Shown: positions 17,274-26,651, counted from the stretch's first letter. The stretch: 64,000 nucleotides of DNA from DATBLE01 sp963719325 (GCA_963719325.1 CAVRBW010000002.1:48964-112963); one strand, 5' to 3'. Made by a program: numbers and translations. The notes: generated from the letters alone by a model not told the origin.

Positions 17274-17693
17274 ATGGCTGAGTTGCCGCTCACAGGCGGC
17301 TGCCTCTGCGGCGGCGTCCGGTACGAGTTGACGCAGCCGCCCGTTTCCGCCGGTTATTGCCATTGCACACGGTGCCAGCGGCGAACCGGCAGCGCGGCGG
17401 CGATCTCCGCGGCGATCGTCCCCGGGTCGCTCCGCATCACGCGCGGCAGGGGCCTCCTCGCATCGTTCGATCCTGCGGACGGCTGGTCGAAGGTCTTCTG
17501 CTCGGCGTGCGGTGGTGCGTTGTGGGCCCAGAATCGCCAGGATCCGGCCGTGGTCAGCGTTCGACTGGGCACGTTCGACGACGATCCCGGAGTGAGGCCC
17601 TCCTACCGCCAGTTCGTCGCCTACGCTGCGCCGTGGGAGCCGATTCCCGACGACGGGCTGCCCCGCTATCCCGAACGCCGCCCGCCCGCCTGA
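17274..17693 (+). CDS. GFA/CENP-V zinc-domain protein
   Basis: 139 residues with the full zinc ligand set of the glutathione-dependent formaldehyde-activating (GFA) family: GGCLCGGVRYE, YCHCTRCQRRTGS and FCSACGG. In actinobacteria these small zinc proteins are common and mostly of unknown function. Divergent from the damaged methyltransferase; overlaps the next gene as TGATG. Confidence 0.87.
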   Translation: MAELPLTGGCLCGGVRYELTQPPVSAGYCHCTRCQRRTGSAAAISAAIVPGSLRITRGRGLLASFDPADGWSKVFCSACGGALWAQNRQDPAVVSVRLGTFDDDPGVRPSYRQFVAYAAPWEPIPDDGLPRYPERRPPA

Positions 17694-18043
17694 TGCCGGT
17701 GCACATCACGTCGCAGGCGACGGTGCCCGGCGTGGGCGCCAAGGTGATCCGCGAGCTCGTCGGCCGCGTGAACACGGGCACGGAAGCCGTGAGCGTCGCC
17801 CGCATGACCAGCCCGCCCGGCTGGGAAGAGCCCGCGCAGACACCTGAGTTCGACGAGGTGACCGTCGTCCTCGAAGGCGAGGTGCTCGTGGAGCACGACG
17901 GCGGCTCGATCACCGTGCACCCCGGTGAGGCGATACTTGCCCGCGCCGGCGAGCGGGTGCGGTACTCGACGCCCACCGGAGCGGAGTACGTCGCCGTCTG
18001 CGTGCCGGCCTTCAGCCCGGCCGCGGCGCATCGCGGGAACTGA
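17693..18043 (+). CDS. Single-domain cupin protein
   Basis: 116 residues. It has a beta-barrel pattern with VTVVLEGEVLVEHDGG and HPGEAILARAGERVRY. The first cupin motif lacks the usual HxH (PEFDEVTVV), so metal binding is doubtful. ATG 17693 overlaps the GFA stop, so the two are coupled. Function unknown. Confidence 0.7.
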   Translation: MPVHITSQATVPGVGAKVIRELVGRVNTGTEAVSVARMTSPPGWEEPAQTPEFDEVTVVLEGEVLVEHDGGSITVHPGEAILARAGERVRYSTPTGAEYVAVCVPAFSPAAAHRGN

Positions 18044-18184
18044 ACCAGGCGGTTTCACGGTCACTCGTTCGGGGAACCGGGATGCCGCCGATCGGCGGCT
18101 GTTCTCTCGCCCACCGCAGCTGCTCGTGCCCGCCTGACGGGCCGATGATGCGCCCGCGCCGTTAGCTGAGCCGCGGCCCGAGGG

Positions 18185-18736
18185 CTACGAAGGCGATCGA
18201 CCGCGGACCCAGGCGACCAGCCGGTCTGCGGCAGTAGGCTCCGCGACCTCCTCGCCGCGGGCTCGTTCGACCGCACGATCGATCTCCTGCTCGGAGTAAC
18301 CCTCCCGCAGCATCTGCTCGATCATCACCCGCAGGTACCGGTCTTCGTACTCCTTCGTCGAGCGCTCGCCGAGGACGTCGCGGACCGTGCCGACCAGCGC
18401 ACGTTCGGTGAACGGCTTGAGCACGTACCCGGTCGCGCCGGCCTCGACGGCGCGACCGAGCACCTCTCCGTTGCTGTGACCGGTCAGGGCGACGATCGGA
18501 ACCTCGCGCTCGTCGAGGATCCGGCGTGCCGCCTCGACGCCGTCGAGCTTCGGCAGGCCGAGATCGAGCACGATCAGGTCGGGCCGGTACTCACGGGCGA
18601 GCTCGACCGCCTCCAACCCGTCTCGCGCCTCAGGGCAGACCTCGAACCCCGCCTCCTGGAGGATGAGCCGCAAATCTGCCCGGACGATTGGGTCGTCCTC
18701 GACCGTCAAGACCCTCGCCGTCGCAACCTCTGCCAT
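18185..18736 (-). CDS. Two-component response regulator, REC domain with helical C-terminus
   Basis: 183 residues from ATG 18736, which has AGGGGAG about eight bases upstream. The receiver domain has the acid pair (TVEDDP), phosphoacceptor D in LIVLDLGLP, T in VALTGHS and K in YVLKPF. The C-terminal 70 residues are helical (EYEDRYLRVMIEQMLREGYSE) and not a known DNA-binding domain. They suggest RNA-binding (ANTAR-like) or protein output, but this is uncertain. No kinase gene is next to it. Confidence 0.85.
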   Translation of the reverse strand: MAEVATARVLTVEDDPIVRADLRLILQEAGFEVCPEARDGLEAVELAREYRPDLIVLDLGLPKLDGVEAARRILDEREVPIVALTGHSNGEVLGRAVEAGATGYVLKPFTERALVGTVRDVLGERSTKEYEDRYLRVMIEQMLREGYSEQEIDRAVERARGEEVAEPTAADRLVAWVRGRSPS

Positions 18737-18761
18737 TCGCATCTCCCCTCGTCCGGGCAAC

Positions 18762-18790
18762 AAAAAAGCCCCGGGCGCTTCGCCCGAGGC
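18762..18790 (-). terminator. Rho-independent terminator of the MocR gene
   Basis: Read on the minus strand: GCCTCGGGCG-AAG-CGCCCGGGGC followed by TTTTTTG. A GC-rich hairpin plus T-run about 50 bases after the MocR stop is a textbook intrinsic terminator. Confidence 0.85.
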
Positions 18791-18837
18791 CTTCGAAGAC
18801 CACGCTGAGCGTCAACTGTGACGCGGTTCCATCCTAG

Positions 18838-20241
18838 CTACTGCGTCCGCGGACACGTGCGGATCACCTTGGCGAGAGCTCGAACCGCCGCCTCGACGGC
18901 AGATTGGTGGAGACGCCCGTAGCCGACGACGAGGCCGCTCCGGCGCGAGCGTCTGATCCTGAAGGCAGCCAACGGCGGAACGCGGATTCCGGCCTGTTCG
19001 GCTGCGACCGCCACAGCCGTGTCGCGGACACCCTGCTCGAGCCAGGCCAGCACGTGCACCCCTGCAGCGACACCTCCGACCCGCACCTCCGGTAGGTGCC
19101 TGGCGAGCGCGGCGAGCAGACGGTCTCGGCGAGCGTGGTAGACGGCGCGCGCCCGGCGAACGTGGCGGTCGTATTCACCGCTCGTCATGAGCTCCGCCAG
19201 GGTGAGCTGGTCGAGCGAGGGCGAGAAGCCGTCCACGAGCCGCTTCGTGCGGGCGACAGCGGCGGCGAGCTCGCTCGGCACGACGAGCCAGCCGAGCCGG
19301 AGCGCAGGCGCGAGACTCTTCGAGACGGTTCCGAGCTGGACCACGTGATCCGGCGCGAGGCCTTGCAGAGAACGGACCGGCTCCCGGTCATAGCGAAACT
19401 CCGAATCGTAGTCGTCCTCGATGATCAGTCCACCCGTCCGCTCGGCCCAGGCCAGCAGCTCGCGGCGGCGATTCCCGCTCAGAACCGAGCCCAAAGGGAA
19501 CTGATGCGACGGCGTGACGAGCACCGCGTCCGCGTCGAGCCCGTCGACGACCATCCCCTCGTCGTCGACCGCACGTGGGACGACCTCCAAGCCGAGAGCC
19601 CGGATGCGCTCGTGCTGCCTGGGGTACGACGGATCCTCGACTGCGATCCGCCCCGCGCCGCCCGCCCGCAGAACCCGTAAGAGCACGTCGATCCCTTGGG
19701 CGGCGCCCTGGACGGCGACGATGTCGGCGGGATCGGCCGTCACCCCCCTCGTCCTCCCGAGGTGGTCTGCAAGCGTTTCGCGTAGGAGGCGCTCACCCCG
19801 GGGGTCTCGGTAGTCGAGCGTCGCGGAGCCAAGCGTCCGGGAGACTTTCTGAGCAGCGGCGAACCAGCGGCGGACGGGAAACACCGTGACGTCGGGCGTC
19901 GTCGGCGTCAGGTCGTACCGAGGCGCTGCTGCCTCCGGCTCCGGTCGCCGGCGGGCCCGCAGGCCGGGCACCTCGGCGACGATCGGTGCGCCACGCGGCT
20001 TGACGACGAGGAAACCCTGCGCCTGGAGCTGACCGTACGCGTCGGTGACCACGCCGCGAGAGACGCCGAGCGTGCGGGCCAGAACGCGCGAGGCGGGTAG
20101 ATGCACCCCTTGCCGCAGAGCGCCCGAGCGGATTGCGTCGCGCAGCATCCGCTCGAGCGCCGCCCGCAGGGTCTCGCCTGCAGCCGGTCGGAGGGACAGC
20201 CAGCTGGCCTCATCAAATGGCATGACCGTGGATCTTTCCAT
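18838..20241 (-). CDS. MocR/PdxR-type regulator (GntR domain plus aminotransferase domain)
   Basis: About 467 residues from ATG 20241 (ATG 20223 is also possible). A winged-helix GntR domain covers residues 15-85 (LPASRVLARTLGVSRGVVTDAYGQL). A fold-type I aminotransferase-like domain follows, with the PLP lysine in GTVSKSLAPALRLGW and the acids in IIEDDYDSEFRY. Such proteins sense PLP or an amino-acid derivative and often control the divergent gene, here the NIPSNAP gene at 20271 only about 30 bases away. Confidence 0.88.
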   Translation of the reverse strand: MERSTVMPFDEASWLSLRPAAGETLRAALERMLRDAIRSGALRQGVHLPASRVLARTLGVSRGVVTDAYGQLQAQGFLVVKPRGAPIVAEVPGLRARRRPEPEAAAPRYDLTPTTPDVTVFPVRRWFAAAQKVSRTLGSATLDYRDPRGERLLRETLADHLGRTRGVTADPADIVAVQGAAQGIDVLLRVLRAGGAGRIAVEDPSYPRQHERIRALGLEVVPRAVDDEGMVVDGLDADAVLVTPSHQFPLGSVLSGNRRRELLAWAERTGGLIIEDDYDSEFRYDREPVRSLQGLAPDHVVQLGTVSKSLAPALRLGWLVVPSELAAAVARTKRLVDGFSPSLDQLTLAELMTSGEYDRHVRRARAVYHARRDRLLAALARHLPEVRVGGVAAGVHVLAWLEQGVRDTAVAVAAEQAGIRVPPLAAFRIRRSRRSGLVVGYGRLHQSAVEAAVRALAKVIRTCPRTQ

Positions 20242-20270
20242 AAGGCCACTAGATCGGCATCCTCCGGCAT

Positions 20271-20978
20271 GTGAGCTGGTCGCCGGTCGTCGAGCTGCGT
20301 CAGTACGCCCTGCGTCCGGGTGCGCGCGACACACTCATCAGCCTCTTCGACGCGGAGTTCGTCGAAACCCAGGAAGACGCGGGGATGAAGGTGATCGGCC
20401 AGTTTCGAGACCTGGACGAACCTGACCGGTTCACGTGGCTACGAGGCTTTCCGGACATGGTCGAACGAGAACGAAGCCTCACCGCCTTCTACGGCGGACC
20501 GGTCTGGCGGGCCAACAGTGCAGCCGCAAACGCGACGATGATCGATTCGGACGACGTCCTGCTGCTGAGGCCGGCGCAACCCGGATCGGCGTTTGCGCTG
20601 GGCAGCCGGTCGCAACCGGGCGGGTCCGTCGAGGCGACGATCCTCCACCTCGAGACCGCGGAACAGACCGCCGAACTGGTCGCGCGCTTCGCGTCGGACA
20701 TTGCGCCCGCGATCACTGACGGCGGCGGCACCGTTCTCGGCTTCTTCGTCACCGAGTCGAGCCCGAACACCTACCCTGCTCTCCCGGTCCGAGAGGGCGA
20801 GCACGTTCTCGCGTCGTTCGTCGGATTCCACGAAGCGCGTGGCCCGTCGGCACACCCGGCCTTCGAGACGCTCGGCCTCACGCGGCCGCCGCAGGTGCTG
20901 CGTCTCGCCCCGACCTCGCGCTCCGCGCTACACGGCCAGTCGCCTCCGTGCGACGCGACACGAAAGGAGACACGATGA
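20271..20978 (+). CDS. NIPSNAP-family protein
   Basis: 235 residues with VVELRQYALRPGARDTLISLF and FTWLRGFPDM, typical of the NIPSNAP ferredoxin-like fold, in two half-domains. Function unknown in bacteria. GTG 20271 is divergent from the MocR gene, its likely regulator. The end overlaps the next gene's ATG (ATGA). Confidence 0.78.
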   Translation: MSWSPVVELRQYALRPGARDTLISLFDAEFVETQEDAGMKVIGQFRDLDEPDRFTWLRGFPDMVERERSLTAFYGGPVWRANSAAANATMIDSDDVLLLRPAQPGSAFALGSRSQPGGSVEATILHLETAEQTAELVARFASDIAPAITDGGGTVLGFFVTESSPNTYPALPVREGEHVLASFVGFHEARGPSAHPAFETLGLTRPPQVLRLAPTSRSALHGQSPPCDATRKETR

Positions 20979-21487
20979 CGGTCGAGCAATCCGAGGAAAA
21001 GGCCCTCGAGGGCCGCCACGACTTCGACTTCCTCTTCGGACACTGGCGGATCGCAAATCGCAAGCTTGTCGATCCGTTCGATCAGGATTCCGGCTGGATC
21101 GAGTTCGAAGCAACCTCCGAGAACCACCCGATCGTCGGCGGGCTCGGCAATTGCGACACCTTCGTCGTCCAGGACTTCCCGGGCCGCGGCCACTTCGAAG
21201 GCTTCACGTTGCGCCTGTTCGAGCCAGAGACAGGGCTCTGGCGAATCTGGTGGGCGTCGTCGATCGGCAACGGACAGCTCGATCCTCCCGTCGTCGGCCG
21301 CTTCGTCGACGGACACGGCATGTTCGAGTGTGACGACGTGGTCGCCGGACGGGCCGTGAGGGTTCGCTTCGACTGGACCGTCAACCCCCCGGCCTCACGG
21401 GCGTCGTGGAAGTGGGAGCAGGCGTTCTCGCTCGACGGCAAGACCTTCGAGACGAACTGGGTCAACGAGGGGACGTCCGAGGAATAA
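20975..21487 (+). CDS. DUF1579-like protein
   Basis: 170 residues. HDFDFLFGHWRIANRKL, FEGFTLRLFEPETGLWRIWW and the closing FETNWVNEGT fit the lipocalin-like barrel of DUF1579-type proteins. The start ATG 20975 has AAAGGAGA upstream and lies inside the NIPSNAP stop, so both proteins are made from one message. Confidence 0.7.
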   Translation: MTVEQSEEKALEGRHDFDFLFGHWRIANRKLVDPFDQDSGWIEFEATSENHPIVGGLGNCDTFVVQDFPGRGHFEGFTLRLFEPETGLWRIWWASSIGNGQLDPPVVGRFVDGHGMFECDDVVAGRAVRVRFDWTVNPPASRASWKWEQAFSLDGKTFETNWVNEGTSEE

Positions 21488-21589
21488 GCCCGTCTTCGGC
21501 CGCGGCCCGGGTCGCGACGCCGAGACACACGATCCGGGAACCGCGTTGCTGCCCGCGGTGTAGTAGCTCGGAGCAATCGGAGGAGGCGG

Positions 21590-22420
21590 ATGATGCGGAT
21601 CTCGCGGTGGCCTGTGCTCGGGGCGGCGATCGTGGCCTCGGCCGCGCTGTGTGGGACGGCATTCGGAGTCGGCCCGTGGCCGGGACTGGCACGAGCTGTG
21701 GTCTCGCCAGTCGGGCACGTCCGGTATGCGGCGGCAACCGCGCACGGGACGACCACGGTCCGTGCCGTGAAGGGAGGGCACGTCGTCGCCTCGGTGAGGC
21801 TCGACGGGGCGTACGGGATTCCCGCGGTCACGAGCACCGGCCTCGCCGGCGGACTCTCGCCCGACGGACGCCTGCTCGTACTCGCGGAGCCGGCGAGCTA
21901 CGCCGGGCTGCGCGAGCAGAGCAGGTTCGTGCTCCTCTCTGCGGGCACCCTCGAGCCGGTGACAGCCATCGTGCTCCCGGGCGAGTTCGGCTTCGACGCG
22001 ATCTCGCCGAGCAGGGGCACCCTCTACCTGACGCAGCACATCTCGAGCCAAGACCTCGTCAGATACGTCGTGCGCGCCTACGACCTCCAAGCACAGCGTC
22101 TGCTTCCCGGGGCGATTGTGGACAAGCGCGAGACCGACGAGGCGATGAGGGGCTATCCCGTCGCCCGAGCGACGTCGGCGCGAGGCGCATGGGTGTACAC
22201 GCTCTACAACCGAGCCAGCTCGAGTGGGCCGCCGTTCGTCCATGCGCTCGACACCGCCGGTCGAACGGCGTTCTGCATCGACCTGCCCCGCTGGCCGAAC
22301 GGGGCGAACATCTGGGACGCGCGCCTCGCGGTCGCGCGCGACGGCCGACAGCTGGTCGTCCGCGTTCCGGGTCTCCCGACGGTGGCGACGATCGACACGA
22401 AGACGTTCGAGGTTCGCTAG
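21590..22420 (+). CDS. Secreted beta-propeller-like protein
   Basis: 276 residues. An N-terminal signal peptide (PVLGAAIVASAALCGTAFG) is followed by repeated beta-strand blocks such as GGLSPDGRLLVLAEP and ARLAVARDGRQLVVRVPG, which look like WD/YVTN-type propeller blades. No catalytic motif seen. GGAGG lies before the ATG. Function unknown. Confidence 0.6.
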   Translation: MMRISRWPVLGAAIVASAALCGTAFGVGPWPGLARAVVSPVGHVRYAAATAHGTTTVRAVKGGHVVASVRLDGAYGIPAVTSTGLAGGLSPDGRLLVLAEPASYAGLREQSRFVLLSAGTLEPVTAIVLPGEFGFDAISPSRGTLYLTQHISSQDLVRYVVRAYDLQAQRLLPGAIVDKRETDEAMRGYPVARATSARGAWVYTLYNRASSSGPPFVHALDTAGRTAFCIDLPRWPNGANIWDARLAVARDGRQLVVRVPGLPTVATIDTKTFEVR

Positions 22421-22563
22421 CGGGAAGCACGCCGATCGCCGCGGTTTCGGCTCGCCGGCAGGGGGTTCGCTCTGCGTGGGCGAGCCGTGGCCGCCCGCGC
22501 GCTGCGCCGCCGGCTCGTCGATCCGTATTCTCCTTCGAGACGGCTTCGAGAAGGGGGGAACGT

Positions 22564-23109
22564 ATGCATCGCGGGGAGGTCGGAACCGAGATTGCGCCTG
22601 CGGCAGCCGTCGGCGCGGACGCAGGCGCTCACGTGGTGGAGAAGGTCGACGAGATGTTGCGCCGCACCTGCGATCTCGCTCGCGCGCTGACGCGTGCCGA
22701 GCAGGCCGCGCTGAAGCTCTGCGTCGACGACGATCCCACTCACACCCGGAAGTACTTCAGCCTCAGCGCGGCATACGAGCGCTGGCACGACTACCGAGTC
22801 GATCCGCATGGTCTCGGACTCCACGGAATCGACATCCCTCCCGGGCAGGCCGTGCGACTGACGCAGCCGCAGGTGGAGGAACACCCCGCCTGGACAGCCT
22901 TCGGCGACCAGGCGCCATACCACCCGCCGCTCCGAGGATGGCTCGCCGCGTCCGTGTGCGGGGAGGGCGGGCGTACGTACGGGCTCCTGCAGCTGTCGGA
23001 CAAGTCAGGCGGTGCAGATTTCGACGAACGAGACGAGCAGCTCGTGCTGGAGCTGGTCTCGGTGGTCGGGGCGGCTCTGGACGCGCTCGGCGCGGCGCAT
23101 GCGGGCTGA
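22564..23109 (+). CDS. GAF-domain protein
   Basis: 181 residues starting at ATG 22564 behind GAAGGGGG. After a helical N-terminus the sequence follows a GAF layout: HVVEKVDEMLRRTCDLA, LAASVCGEGGRTYGLLQLSDK, FDERDEQLVLELVSVVGAAL. The ligand is unknown. It ends ten bases before an AraC-type gene and may feed it a signal; that link is inference. Confidence 0.7.
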   Translation: MHRGEVGTEIAPAAAVGADAGAHVVEKVDEMLRRTCDLARALTRAEQAALKLCVDDDPTHTRKYFSLSAAYERWHDYRVDPHGLGLHGIDIPPGQAVRLTQPQVEEHPAWTAFGDQAPYHPPLRGWLAASVCGEGGRTYGLLQLSDKSGGADFDERDEQLVLELVSVVGAALDALGAAHAG

Positions 23110-23118
23110 CCGCCACCG

Positions 23119-23586
23119 ATGGCGCCCGTTCACCCCGTCCGCCACCTCCTTCGCGCGAAGGACCTCATCGACGCCCGCTACCGCGAGGCGCTCGACGTCC
23201 CCACACTCGCACACGTCGCGCACCTCTCCCCCGCTCACTTCAGTCGCGAGTTCCGTCGGGCCTTCGGCGATACGCCGCACCAGTACCTGCTGACGCGTCG
23301 CCTCGAACGAGCAGCCGCGCTGCTGCGCAACACCGACCGGGCGGTCTCGGACATCTGCTTCGACGTGGGCCTGCGGAGCATCGGATCCTTCACGACCAGC
23401 TTCGGCCGGGCCTTCGGACTGTCCCCAACGGCCTACCGGGCCGCCCATCCTCCGGCCGCTGCTCGGGCACCTGTGCCGACATGCATCATCCGGGCCCGCG
23501 CGCGGCCCACGTCAGCACGTTTGGAGAAGACAATGGCATGGAGCGCCGCTACCTTCGCCGCCGACCGTAACGAGATCGGAGGATGA
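23119..23586 (+). CDS. AraC-type HTH regulator without sensor domain
   Basis: 155 residues. The two helix-turn-helix units occupy residues 10-110 (ALDVPTLAHVAHLSPAHFSR and AVSDICFDVGLRSIGSFTTS). The tail is disordered. The ATG of the VOC gene overlaps its stop, the common AraC-VOC pair, so it probably controls that gene. Confidence 0.85.
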   Translation: MAPVHPVRHLLRAKDLIDARYREALDVPTLAHVAHLSPAHFSREFRRAFGDTPHQYLLTRRLERAAALLRNTDRAVSDICFDVGLRSIGSFTTSFGRAFGLSPTAYRAAHPPAAARAPVPTCIIRARARPTSARLEKTMAWSAATFAADRNEIGG

Positions 23587-24005
23587 AGATGATCAAGCAG
23601 CTCACGCATGTCCAGGTCTGGGTGCACGACCAGGACGAAGCGCTCGCGTTCTACACCGAGAAGCTCGGGATGGAGCTTCGCGAAGACGTCACCATGCCCG
23701 AGCTGGGCAACTTCCGCTGGCTCAGCGTCGGCGTGCCCGGCCAGCCGGACGTGGCGATCACGCTGATGGACATCCCCGGCCCGCCCGTGTTCGAAGAGGA
23801 GACGCGGCAGCAGATCCGGGCCCTGATGGCCAAGGGCGCCAGCGGCGGCCTCTTCTTCCAGGTCGAGGACTGCCGGGCGACCTACGAGGAGCTCAAGGCT
23901 CGCGGCGTCGAGTTCACGCAGGAGCCGACCGAGCAGCCCTACGGCATCGACGCGGGCTTCCGCGACCCGTCGGGGAACCACTTCCGCCTGGCGCAGCCGA
24001 ATTAG
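23583..24005 (+). CDS. VOC-family (glyoxalase-like) protein
   Basis: 140 residues, two beta-alpha-beta3 halves. H (THVQVWVHDQDEALAFYTEK) and E-type metal positions and the closing FRDPSGNHFRLAQP match the VOC fold. Members may be dioxygenases, isomerases or resistance proteins; substrate unknown. Coupled to the AraC gene. Confidence 0.85.
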   Translation: MKMIKQLTHVQVWVHDQDEALAFYTEKLGMELREDVTMPELGNFRWLSVGVPGQPDVAITLMDIPGPPVFEEETRQQIRALMAKGASGGLFFQVEDCRATYEELKARGVEFTQEPTEQPYGIDAGFRDPSGNHFRLAQPN

Positions 24006-24014
24006 CACCGCAGT

Positions 24015-24048
24015 CGCGAAGCGGGGCTCGCCCGAGCCCCGCTTCGCG
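24015..24048. terminator. Strong bidirectional hairpin
   Basis: A perfect 16-bp stem (CGCGAAGCGGGGCTCG and its complement) with a two-base loop between two convergent VOC genes. No long T-run; likely a bidirectional terminator. Confidence 0.75.
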
Positions 24049-24091
24049 GCGATTGACGCTTTCCCTGACGAGCCTCGCGCGGCGGCGCGGC

Positions 24092-24559
24092 TCAGCTGCT
24101 CATCGCAGCCATGGCCTCCTTGACTCGCTCGGCCATGTCCTCCGGCGAGACGTCCTCGACATGCGTTGCGATCGACCATGAGTGCCCGAACGGATCCTTG
24201 ATCGATCCGAAGCGGTCGCCCCAGAACTGGTCGGCGACCTCCGACGTGATCGTCGCGCCCTCATCCGCCGCTCGCTGCACCACCGCGTCGACGTCCTCGA
24301 CGTAGAGGAAGACGCTTGCGCTCGTGCCGCCCAGCTCGCTCGGCGGCCTCGTCGATGCCTGCGGAAACGTGTCGGCGAGCATCACCAGGGAGTTGCCGAT
24401 CTCGAGCTCCGCGTGCCCGACCTTCCCATCCGGCCCGTCCATTCGCATGCGCTCCTTCGCGCCGAACGCTCGCTTGTAGAAATCGATCGCCGCTGACGCG
24501 TCATCGAGAGTCAGGTACGGCGTGACAGAGTGGTACCCCTCAGGAATCGGCTTCGTCAT
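24092..24559 (-). CDS. VOC-family protein, PhnB-like
   Basis: 155 residues. YHSVTPYLTLDDASAAIDFY, FGAKERMRM and DRFGSIKDPFGHSWSIATH are typical of the PhnB-like VOC branch. Its role is unknown. Transcribed alone, ending at the strong hairpin. Confidence 0.85.
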   Translation of the reverse strand: MTKPIPEGYHSVTPYLTLDDASAAIDFYKRAFGAKERMRMDGPDGKVGHAELEIGNSLVMLADTFPQASTRPPSELGGTSASVFLYVEDVDAVVQRAADEGATITSEVADQFWGDRFGSIKDPFGHSWSIATHVEDVSPEDMAERVKEAMAAMSS

Positions 24560-24674
24560 GTGCCCCCCTTTTGGTCGCGGCCGAAGCGGCGATTCTAAAG
24601 AGTCGGAAGCTCGTCAGAGGCGGCACGCCTCCGGAGTCTCCGAACGCTCACCACAACGGTTCCGAACCGTTCCC

Positions 24675-25535
24675 TCAACTCTTCACGAGCCGGTAGCCGT
24701 CGCGCAAGAACGGAGTCCGGTCCATCAGCAGCCGGACTTCGTCCGGCGGGACGGCTCCTTCCTCGGTGACGATCCGGTCGACGAGCTCAGGCGGAGTGAT
24801 GTCGCGGAGGTCGGGTTCGTCTTCCACGCCTGCAAGCGCAGGGGCAAGCTTCAGCAACTCGCAGGCAACCACCAGGCGGACACCTATCCGCTGCGCCGCC
24901 TCGGCGAGCTGCCGCGTTCCGATCTTGTTCTCGACCGAGCCGTCCTCGTAGACGGTGTCGGCGCCGACGAGCACCAGCGACGATCCTTCCAGCGTTCGGA
25001 TCACGTCCCCGTCCTCGAGGACGACTACGTCGAGTCCCTCCGCACGCAGGTCCTCCGCAAGCGAACGCCCCTCCTCGAAGGGAGCCGACGTGGTGCAGAA
25101 GAGACGGGCCGGCGGCGTGTGCAGCACCGCCTCTCGCACGGTCGCCGATGCCGAATGTGTGAGCACGAGGGCGTCTCGAAGGAGCGGCGAAAGCTGCACC
25201 GCGATCGAGGATGCCGCGCGATCACGGCTTCCGATCAGCGCGCTCCCCTCCTCGGAGACAAGGCGTTGCAACTCGTCGGGGTGCAGGTGCGAGGCGGTAT
25301 TCGCCGACGCCACCAGCCGGCCGACCGCATGCGCGATCGCGCCCATGGCGGGCCGAGCTCCGACCAGCTGGCGAGCGGCGTCGAGCAGTCGCTCGAGGAG
25401 CTCGGCGCTCGACGACGCGGGCTTGGCCGCCACGTCGAGCAGAGCCTCGACAGCCCGGCGGGCCATCCAGCTGCCTCCATGCGCGCGGTCCGAGCGGAGA
25501 TCCTCAACCGTCTCGACCAGCGAGGCCACGTCCAC
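24675..25535 (-). CDS. eIF-2B alpha/beta/delta-like protein (ribose-1,5-bisphosphate isomerase-related)
   Basis: 286 residues. The late motifs LVGADTVYEDGSVENKIGT and ELVDRIVTEEG are the signature of the IF-2B family, which includes methylthioribose-phosphate isomerase and archaeal R15P isomerase. The N-terminal half is helical, as usual. It is more likely a sugar-phosphate isomerase than a translation factor in a bacterium, but the substrate is inferred. Confidence 0.82.
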   Translation of the reverse strand: MDVASLVETVEDLRSDRAHGGSWMARRAVEALLDVAAKPASSSAELLERLLDAARQLVGARPAMGAIAHAVGRLVASANTASHLHPDELQRLVSEEGSALIGSRDRAASSIAVQLSPLLRDALVLTHSASATVREAVLHTPPARLFCTTSAPFEEGRSLAEDLRAEGLDVVVLEDGDVIRTLEGSSLVLVGADTVYEDGSVENKIGTRQLAEAAQRIGVRLVVACELLKLAPALAGVEDEPDLRDITPPELVDRIVTEEGAVPPDEVRLLMDRTPFLRDGYRLVKS

Positions 25536-25565
25536 ATCCTTACAGCTGAGCTACGCCTCGAAGCG

Positions 25566-26651
25566 TCAGCGAACCGCTGGGAGCACGAACCGCTCGAGCA
25601 GGCCGCGCAGATTCCAGTCGGAGTCTTGCACGATTGCGGTTGTGACCACGATGAGGTCGAGCTTCGGCCAGACGAGGATGAACTGTCCACCCCGGCCGAT
25701 CGCGGAGAAACTGTCGGCCTTGGCGGCCGGGAACCGCCACCACAGGTACCCGTAGCTGCTCGCAGGAGGGTAGCCCCAGCTGCCTGCTCCGTTCGAGCCG
25801 GTGGCGACCTGCCTCGTGGTCGAGGTCCGGACCCAGCCTGCGGGAACGATCTGGCGCCCGCCCCAGCGGCCGGCGTGCAGGTAGAGGTACCCCAACTTCG
25901 CCATTTGCCGCGTGGTCAGCTCGAGCCCCCAACCGCCGAGGCTGTTGCCGGTTGGATCTCGCGGCCAGCCCACCGTTCCGAATCGGAGTGGCCCGAACAG
26001 GTACCGGCGCGCAAACGCGTCGGCCGGCATCCCGGTCGCCTTCGTCAGCACGGCAGAGAGAAGATGCGCCGTACCGCTGTCGTAGGCGAATCGAGTGCCA
26101 GGATCCCGGACGAGCTTCCGATTGATCAGGGCGCGCGGCCAGTCCGCCGTGTTCGTGTAGTCGAAGTTCGTGATCACGTCGCCGGCGAAGCCGCCCCTCA
26201 TCGTCAGCAAGTCTCGGAGCGTGATGTCGCGGGTCCGCGGGTCCGTGCCGGGCGAGATGTCACGCGCCGGAAGGAAGTCGACGAGCTTCTGATCGAGGCT
26301 GGCCAGATCGCCTCTGGCCAAGGCGATGCCGACGAGCGCAGAGATCACGCTCTTCGTCACCGACTGGACGTCGCCCAGGCTCTGCTGGGACGAGCCGTAG
26401 TAGCGCTCGAACACCACCCGGCCGTGCCGAACGACGAGCCAGCTCGTCACGTATCGAAGCTGCCGGCGAACGAACTGGTCGCCCCGCTCGAGCAGCTTTC
26501 CGTCCATCCCCTGGGCCGCGGGTGACGAGACCGGCCACCGATTCGTGACGTCGACCGGCCCCGGCGCCGCGCCGCCGGCACCACCCCCGGCGAACGCCGC
26601 AGCAACTCCGAGCGCCGCGACCAGCACCGCAACCCGTCTTCCGGCTCGCAT
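25566..26651 (-). CDS. Secreted serine hydrolase (class C beta-lactamase fold)
   Basis: 361 residues from ATG 26651. A signal peptide (VAVLVAALGVAAAFAGGG) is followed by the beta-lactamase/transpeptidase-like domain. SVTKS gives the SxxK nucleophile pair, YDSG occupies the YxN position, and GRGGQ replaces KTG near the end (residue ~325). This fits esterase or peptidase members rather than a true beta-lactamase. Confidence 0.85.
   Translation of the reverse strand: MRAGRRVAVLVAALGVAAAFAGGGAGGAAPGPVDVTNRWPVSSPAAQGMDGKLLERGDQFVRRQLRYVTSWLVVRHGRVVFERYYGSSQQSLGDVQSVTKSVISALVGIALARGDLASLDQKLVDFLPARDISPGTDPRTRDITLRDLLTMRGGFAGDVITNFDYTNTADWPRALINRKLVRDPGTRFAYDSGTAHLLSAVLTKATGMPADAFARRYLFGPLRFGTVGWPRDPTGNSLGGWGLELTTRQMAKLGYLYLHAGRWGGRQIVPAGWVRTSTTRQVATGSNGAGSWGYPPASSYGYLWWRFPAAKADSFSAIGRGGQFILVWPKLDLIVVTTAIVQDSDWNLRGLLERFVLPAVR

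Noticed and set aside
24522..26525. Plus-strand frame of about 667 codons
   Set aside because: Shadow of the minus-strand eIF2B-like and serine hydrolase genes.
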